This document shows, piece after piece, positions 60,164 through 64,000 of a stretch of DNA of 64,000 nucleotides; position 1 is the stretch's first letter; each line of letters opens with the position of its first letter. Under the pieces are notes generated by a model, which had not been told where the DNA came from, searched no databases, and was given only the letters and a program-made list of their open reading frames with translations. The DNA comes from DATAEG01 sp963703085 (GTDB lineage: Bacteria > Actinomycetota > Actinomycetes > Mycobacteriales > Jatrophihabitantaceae), in assembly GCA_963703085.1 (NCBI GenBank), contig OY969789.1, forward strand, positions 3,348,001-3,412,000, written 5' to 3'. Made by a program: the position numbers and the translations under genes.

Positions 60164-61675
60164 ATGTCCGATGCCGCGTTGCCACGCCCGCAACGGCACA
60201 CCGCTCCGGTGTCAGCAGCGCGGCTGGCCCGGCTCCTGGCCGCCGAGCGGCGTGGTCCGGACGTGTCCCTTACCGGCATCACCGCGGCCTCGGCCCGGGT
60301 CGTCCCGGGCGACTTGTTCGTCGCCATCCCTGGGCTGAAGGCGCATGGCATCGAGTTCCTCGCAGCGGCCCGCGCTGCCGGGGCCGCGGCCGTCCTGACC
60401 GATGCCGCCGGAGCAGCTCGGGCCGGCGGCGAGCTGCCGGTACTCGTCGTCGCTGACCCGCGCGCAGTCGCCGGCACCGCGGCGGCGGAGATCTATGCAC
60501 ACCCGTCCGCGCGGCTGCGGGTGACGGGAGTGACCGGGACCAGCGGCAAGACCACGACGACGTTCCTGGTCCGTGCGGGCCTGATCGCGGCCGGTCGGGC
60601 CAGCGCACTCATCGGTACGGTGGGGACGTTCCTCGGCCACGACGAGATCAGCACGGGCTTCACCACGCCGGAGGCCGCCGAGTTGCAGTCGCTGCTGGCC
60701 GTGATCGCCGAGCGCAGCATGACCGATGTGGTGATGGAGGTGTCCAGCCACGGGCTCAGTCTCGGCCGGCTGACCGGGACCGACTTCACTTCGGCCGGCT
60801 TCACCAATCTCTCGATGGACCACCTCGACTTCCATCCGACGATGGAGGACTACTTCGCCGCGAAGGCGAGCCTGTTCGGCAGCTGGGCGCAGCACGCCCG
60901 GATCGTGGTCGATGACGACTGGGGTCGACGGTTGGCGGCGCAGGCGGTCGCCCGCACCGTTCAGACGGTGTCGGTGTCCGATCCGGCGGCCGGCTGGCAC
61001 GCCGAGGCGGTCGAGGTGGCCGCCGACGGCGGCACGACATTCCGAGCGACCGGCCCGGCCGGCACGGTGTCCGCAGGTTGCCGCATCCCCGGGGCGTTCA
61101 ACGTCGCCAATGTGCTGCTGGCCCTCGCGTTGCTCGACGCGATCGACGTGCCGCCGCAGGTCGCCGCGCCGGCCCTCGCCACCGCGCAGGTGCCCGGCCG
61201 GATGGAACGCGTCGACTGCGGGCAACCCTTTCTCGCCATCGTCGACTACGCGCACAAGCCGGCCGCGGTCGACGCGGCGGTACGGACACTGCGCCCGCTC
61301 ACCACCGGCCGCCTGATCACGGTGTTGGGTTGCGGCGGCGACCGGGACCGGGCGAAACGGCCCGTGATGGGCGCGGTCGCCGCGCAGGGCAGCGATCTGC
61401 TCATCGTCACCGACGACAACCCACGCAGCGAGGATCCGGCGACCATCCGCGCCGCCGTTCTCACCGGCGCCCGCGAGGCCGCGCCGGACGCCGACATCCG
61501 CGAGATCGGCGACCGCGCCGAGGCCATCTCCGCGGCCGTGCGAACCGCCCGCGCCGGTGACACCGTCCTGGTGGCCGGCAAGGGTCACGAGCCGGGCCAG
61601 GACATCGGCGGCGTGGTGCACCCGTTCGATGACCGGAGCGAACTGCGTCGAGCGTTGAGCGACGGTGCGGCGTGA
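60164..61675 (+). CDS. murE: UDP-MurNAc-tripeptide synthetase MurE
   Basis: A 503-residue ligase that adds the third amino acid to UDP-MurNAc-dipeptide. The ATP-binding P-loop is VTGVTGTSGKTTTTFLVRAG, and the carbamylated-Lys region is in MEDYFAAKASLFGS. TDDNPRSEDPATIRAAVLTG holds the DNPR signature of enzymes using meso-diaminopimelate, which tells the peptidoglycan type. VAGKGHEPGQDI is near the end. The ATG at 60164 is chosen because of the -10 seven bases upstream; an earlier in-frame GTG at 60143 lies before that element. MurF overlaps the end (GTGA). Confidence 0.96.
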   Translation: MSDAALPRPQRHTAPVSAARLARLLAAERRGPDVSLTGITAASARVVPGDLFVAIPGLKAHGIEFLAAARAAGAAAVLTDAAGAARAGGELPVLVVADPRAVAGTAAAEIYAHPSARLRVTGVTGTSGKTTTTFLVRAGLIAAGRASALIGTVGTFLGHDEISTGFTTPEAAELQSLLAVIAERSMTDVVMEVSSHGLSLGRLTGTDFTSAGFTNLSMDHLDFHPTMEDYFAAKASLFGSWAQHARIVVDDDWGRRLAAQAVARTVQTVSVSDPAAGWHAEAVEVAADGGTTFRATGPAGTVSAGCRIPGAFNVANVLLALALLDAIDVPPQVAAPALATAQVPGRMERVDCGQPFLAIVDYAHKPAAVDAAVRTLRPLTTGRLITVLGCGGDRDRAKRPVMGAVAAQGSDLLIVTDDNPRSEDPATIRAAVLTGAREAAPDADIREIGDRAEAISAAVRTARAGDTVLVAGKGHEPGQDIGGVVHPFDDRSELRRALSDGAA

Positions 61676-63102
61676 TCGAGACGACCCTGGGCGCGGTCGC
61701 CGCCACTGCAGCCGGCACTTTGGGCGGCGGCGCCGCGGCAGGAGACATCGTGCCCGGCCCGGTGGAATTCGACTCCCGCCGGGTGACGCCCGGGTGCCTG
61801 TTCCTGGCGCTGCCCGGCGAGCGGGTCGACGGTCACGACTACGTCGGCACGGCGATCGACCGGGGCGCAGTGGCCGCAATCGTCTCCCGCCAGGTCGCGC
61901 ACCCGTATGTGCTGGTCGAGGACGGACTGCGCGCGCTGGGCCAGCTGGCCGCCGCGTCGGTGCGAGCACTTCCGCAGCTGGTCACGATCGGTATCACTGG
62001 CTCATCCGGGAAGACCTCGACGAAGGACCTGATCGGCGAGTTGCTGGCCGGGCTCGGCCCGACCCTGGCCCCGCGCGAGTCGTTCAACAACGAGCTGGGC
62101 CATCCGTACACCGTGCTGAAGGCCGGGCCCGACACGCGGTACCTGGTGCTCGAGTTGTCGGCACGCGGTGTCGGGCACATCCGCTATCTCGCCGGCATCG
62201 CGCCGCCGCGGATCGGGGTCGTGCTGAACGTCGGCTCCGCGCATCTCGGTGAGTTCGGCAGCCGGGAGGCGATCGCGGAGGCGAAGGGCGAACTCGTCGA
62301 GGCGTTGCCTGCCGCGGCGGCCGGCGGCGTCGCAGTGCTCAATGCCGACGATCCCGCGGTCGCGGCGATGGCGGCCCGCACCGACGCGCGGGTGGTGATG
62401 GTGGGGCAGTCGGCCACCGCGCAGGTCGCCGCCCGCGACGTCACCGTCGACGATCTCGGCAGGGCGAGCTTCCTGCTGGTCACCGAGAAGGGTGACCAAT
62501 CGGTGTCGCTGCAGCTGACCGGCGAGCATCACGTGGCCAATGCGCTGGCCGCCGCTGCGGTGGCTCTCGAATGCGGGCAGCCGATCGCGGAGGTTGCCCG
62601 GACGCTGTCGGAAAGCCGGCCGTTGTCCAAATCGCGGATGGCCGTCAGCGAACGGGCCGACGGTGTCGTCGTCATCGACGATGCATACAACGCGAACCCG
62701 GAGTCGATGCGCGCAGCGCTGAAGACCCTGGCCGTGATGGGACGAGGTCGGCGGACCTGGGCGGTGCTCGGCGAAATGGCCGAGCTGGGCCTGGCCAGCG
62801 CCGCCGCACACGACGAGCTGGGCCGGCTGGCGGTCCGGCTGAACGTCAGCCAGCTGCTGGCCGTCGGCCCGGGGGCGCGCGGCGTCGCACAGGCGGCTGC
62901 GTTGGAGGGTTCCTGGGACGGTGAGGCAGAGTGGCGGCCGGATATGGACAGTGCGCTCGAGTTGTTGCGCGAGCGGCTGCAGCCGGGCGACATCGTGCTG
63001 GTAAAGGCGTCGAACTCGGTGGGCCTGGCGCGGCTGGCCGCAGCGGTGCGCGACGATCTGTCCGGCCGCGGGGACCGACCGGGTGGAGGTGAGCGCGCGT
63101 GA
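61672..63102 (+). CDS. murF: UDP-MurNAc-pentapeptide synthetase MurF
   Basis: A 476-residue ligase that adds D-Ala-D-Ala to the UDP-MurNAc tripeptide. The N-terminal domain has VEFDSRRVTPGCLFLALPGE, the P-loop is VTIGITGSSGKTSTKDLIGE, and the central domain follows with APRESFNNELGHPYTVL. VVVIDDAYNANPESMRAALK and WAVLGEMAELG are the C-terminal signatures. GTG start overlaps murE, and its stop overlaps mraY (GTGA), so the three are coupled. Confidence 0.96.
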   Translation: MIETTLGAVAATAAGTLGGGAAAGDIVPGPVEFDSRRVTPGCLFLALPGERVDGHDYVGTAIDRGAVAAIVSRQVAHPYVLVEDGLRALGQLAAASVRALPQLVTIGITGSSGKTSTKDLIGELLAGLGPTLAPRESFNNELGHPYTVLKAGPDTRYLVLELSARGVGHIRYLAGIAPPRIGVVLNVGSAHLGEFGSREAIAEAKGELVEALPAAAAGGVAVLNADDPAVAAMAARTDARVVMVGQSATAQVAARDVTVDDLGRASFLLVTEKGDQSVSLQLTGEHHVANALAAAAVALECGQPIAEVARTLSESRPLSKSRMAVSERADGVVVIDDAYNANPESMRAALKTLAVMGRGRRTWAVLGEMAELGLASAAAHDELGRLAVRLNVSQLLAVGPGARGVAQAAALEGSWDGEAEWRPDMDSALELLRERLQPGDIVLVKASNSVGLARLAAAVRDDLSGRGDRPGGGERA

Positions 63103-64000
63103 AGGTCATCTTCATCCCCGCGTTCGTCTCGCTGATGGCGTCGATCCTGGGCACGCCGCTGGTGGTGAAGTTCTTCCGCAACCGCGGCTTCGGCCAGCCG
63201 ATCCGCGACGACGGCCCGCAGGCGCACCTGGTCAAGCGGGGCACCCCGACGATGGGCGGTGTCGCGATCATCGGCTCGACGGTGGTCGGCTACATCGCGG
63301 TGCATCTGTGGACGTGGGTCCGCGGCCAACCGGGCCCGACCGCGTCCGGTCTGCTCCTGCTGTTCCTGATGATCGGGCTCGGGGTCGTCGGCTTCCTCGA
63401 CGACTTCATCAAGATCCGCCATCAGCGCAGTCTCGGGCTGCGAGCCCGGGCCAAGTTCCTCGGCCAGCTGGTGGTGGCGGTGATCTTCGGGATCGGCGCG
63501 ATGGAGTTTCCGGACCGGCACGGCCTCAAGCCTGCCTCCACCCATCTGTCCTACGTGCGGGACATCTCCGAGCTCGGCCTGGGCATCGTCGGCTTCGTCA
63601 TGCTCAGCTATCTGATCGTGGCGGCGACGTCCAATGCGACGAATCTCGCCGACGGTCTGGACGGGCTGGCCATCGGTGCCTCGGCGATGATCTTCGGCGC
63701 GTACACACTGATCTGCGTGCTGCAGGAACGCAACACCTGCGGCGCCAATCCGGTCGGCGGCTGTTATGTGGTGCGCGACCCGCTGGACCTGGCGCTGATC
63801 TCGGCGGCCGGGGTCGGGGCGTGCTTCGGATTTCTGTGGTGGAACGCTGCGCCGGCGCAGATCATCATGGGCGACACCGGCTCGCTGGCACTCGGTGGTC
63901 TGATGGCCGGATTGGCCATCCTCTCCCGCACCGAACTGCTTCTGGTCGTGTTGGCCGGGCTGTTCGCCGCGATCACGCTGTCCAACCTGCTGCAGATGAG
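63099..64000 (+). CDS. mraY: Phospho-MurNAc-pentapeptide transferase MraY (partial, runs off the window)
   Basis: The first 300 codons of the membrane enzyme that makes lipid I from UDP-MurNAc-pentapeptide and undecaprenyl phosphate. Start GTG at 63099 overlaps the murF stop. Visible motifs are KRGTPTMGGVAIIGSTVVGY, the Asp pair in GVVGFLDDFIKIRHQRSLGL, the active-site NLADGLDGLAIGASAMI, and APAQIIMGDTGSLALGGLMA. Hydrophobic segments fit the ten-helix topology. The last 50-60 residues with the final helices lie beyond 64000. No stop or frameshift is seen in the part present. Confidence 0.95.
   Translation, partial: MKVIFIPAFVSLMASILGTPLVVKFFRNRGFGQPIRDDGPQAHLVKRGTPTMGGVAIIGSTVVGYIAVHLWTWVRGQPGPTASGLLLLFLMIGLGVVGFLDDFIKIRHQRSLGLRARAKFLGQLVVAVIFGIGAMEFPDRHGLKPASTHLSYVRDISELGLGIVGFVMLSYLIVAATSNATNLADGLDGLAIGASAMIFGAYTLICVLQERNTCGANPVGGCYVVRDPLDLALISAAGVGACFGFLWWNAAPAQIIMGDTGSLALGGLMAGLAILSRTELLLVVLAGLFAAITLSNLLQM

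Noticed and set aside
56273..60199. A 1308-codon open frame on the minus strand across rsmH-ftsL-ftsI
   Set aside because: It is antisense to well-recognised dcw genes; long stop-free antisense frames arise from high GC content. It shows no domain pattern and is Arg/Gly/Asp-rich as expected for a shadow.

Overview
The window is a high-GC chromosomal segment from an actinobacterium. Markers for this are the rpsP-KH-rimM-trmD-rplS-lepB-rnhB-DUF2469 order, the DUF3040 and mraZ dcw cluster, MshB (mycothiol synthesis), LysX, many GTG starts, and MurE with the DNPR motif of the meso-diaminopimelate enzymes. The composition and gene order suggest a Frankineae/Nakamurella/Jatrophihabitans-like lineage, but I cannot name a genus from sequence alone. 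Almost everything is chromosomal core; I saw no prophage, insertion sequence, CRISPR array, tRNA or rRNA.

Layout. 1-7.4 kb: S4 RNA-binding protein, DUF2277, HerA-like ATPase, two metal-dependent amidohydrolases, archaeal/eukaryal-type ProRS, DUF402 and VOC proteins. 7.4-13.5 kb: a minus-strand beta-glucoside (cellobiose-type) locus cebR-cebE-cebF-cebG/bglC under a LacI-family operator. Its inner-membrane permease CebG is fused in frame to the GH1 beta-glucosidase through a 33-bp minisatellite. 13.8-22.6 kb: the ribosomal/RNA-processing block rpsP to dprA. 22.7-29.8 kb: mshB, xerC, a YeiH-type transporter, an M23 peptidase, a large LuxR/AAA regulator and a small unknown protein. 30.2-39.3 kb: rpsB-tsf-pyrH-frr-cdsA, a PPOX-fold protein and DUF1684, then a divergent TetR/MFS drug-efflux pair and rlmN. 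39.3-50.4 kb: lysX, S9 peptidase, SCO6745-family protein, a decayed class-V aminotransferase, divergent ald/lrp, a methyltransferase, dinB and DUF3040. 50.6-55.4 kb: moxR-DUF58-transglutaminase operon (minus). 55.7-64 kb: dcw cluster mraZ-rsmH-ftsL-ftsI-murE-murF-mraY, the last cut by the window end.

How the genes work together. The ceb locus imports beta-glucosides and hydrolyses them in the cytoplasm. rpsP to rplS and rpsB to frr serve ribosome building and recycling. comM, dprA, rnhB, yraN and dinB handle DNA. The dcw genes make and cross-link meso-DAP peptidoglycan. A repeated regulatory theme is a TANNNT element 6-8 nt before the start codon, implying leaderless mRNAs, for at least nine genes.

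Most noteworthy are: the CebG-BglC fusion and its repeat linker (possibly created by one extra G); a 20-bp perfect inverted repeat with MITE-like layout before proS; a frameshifted-looking rpsB tail; a remnant of an isopenicillin-N-epimerase-like gene that kept only its two ends; and a textbook 10-nt-period MraZ operator followed by a second 13-nt repeat array.
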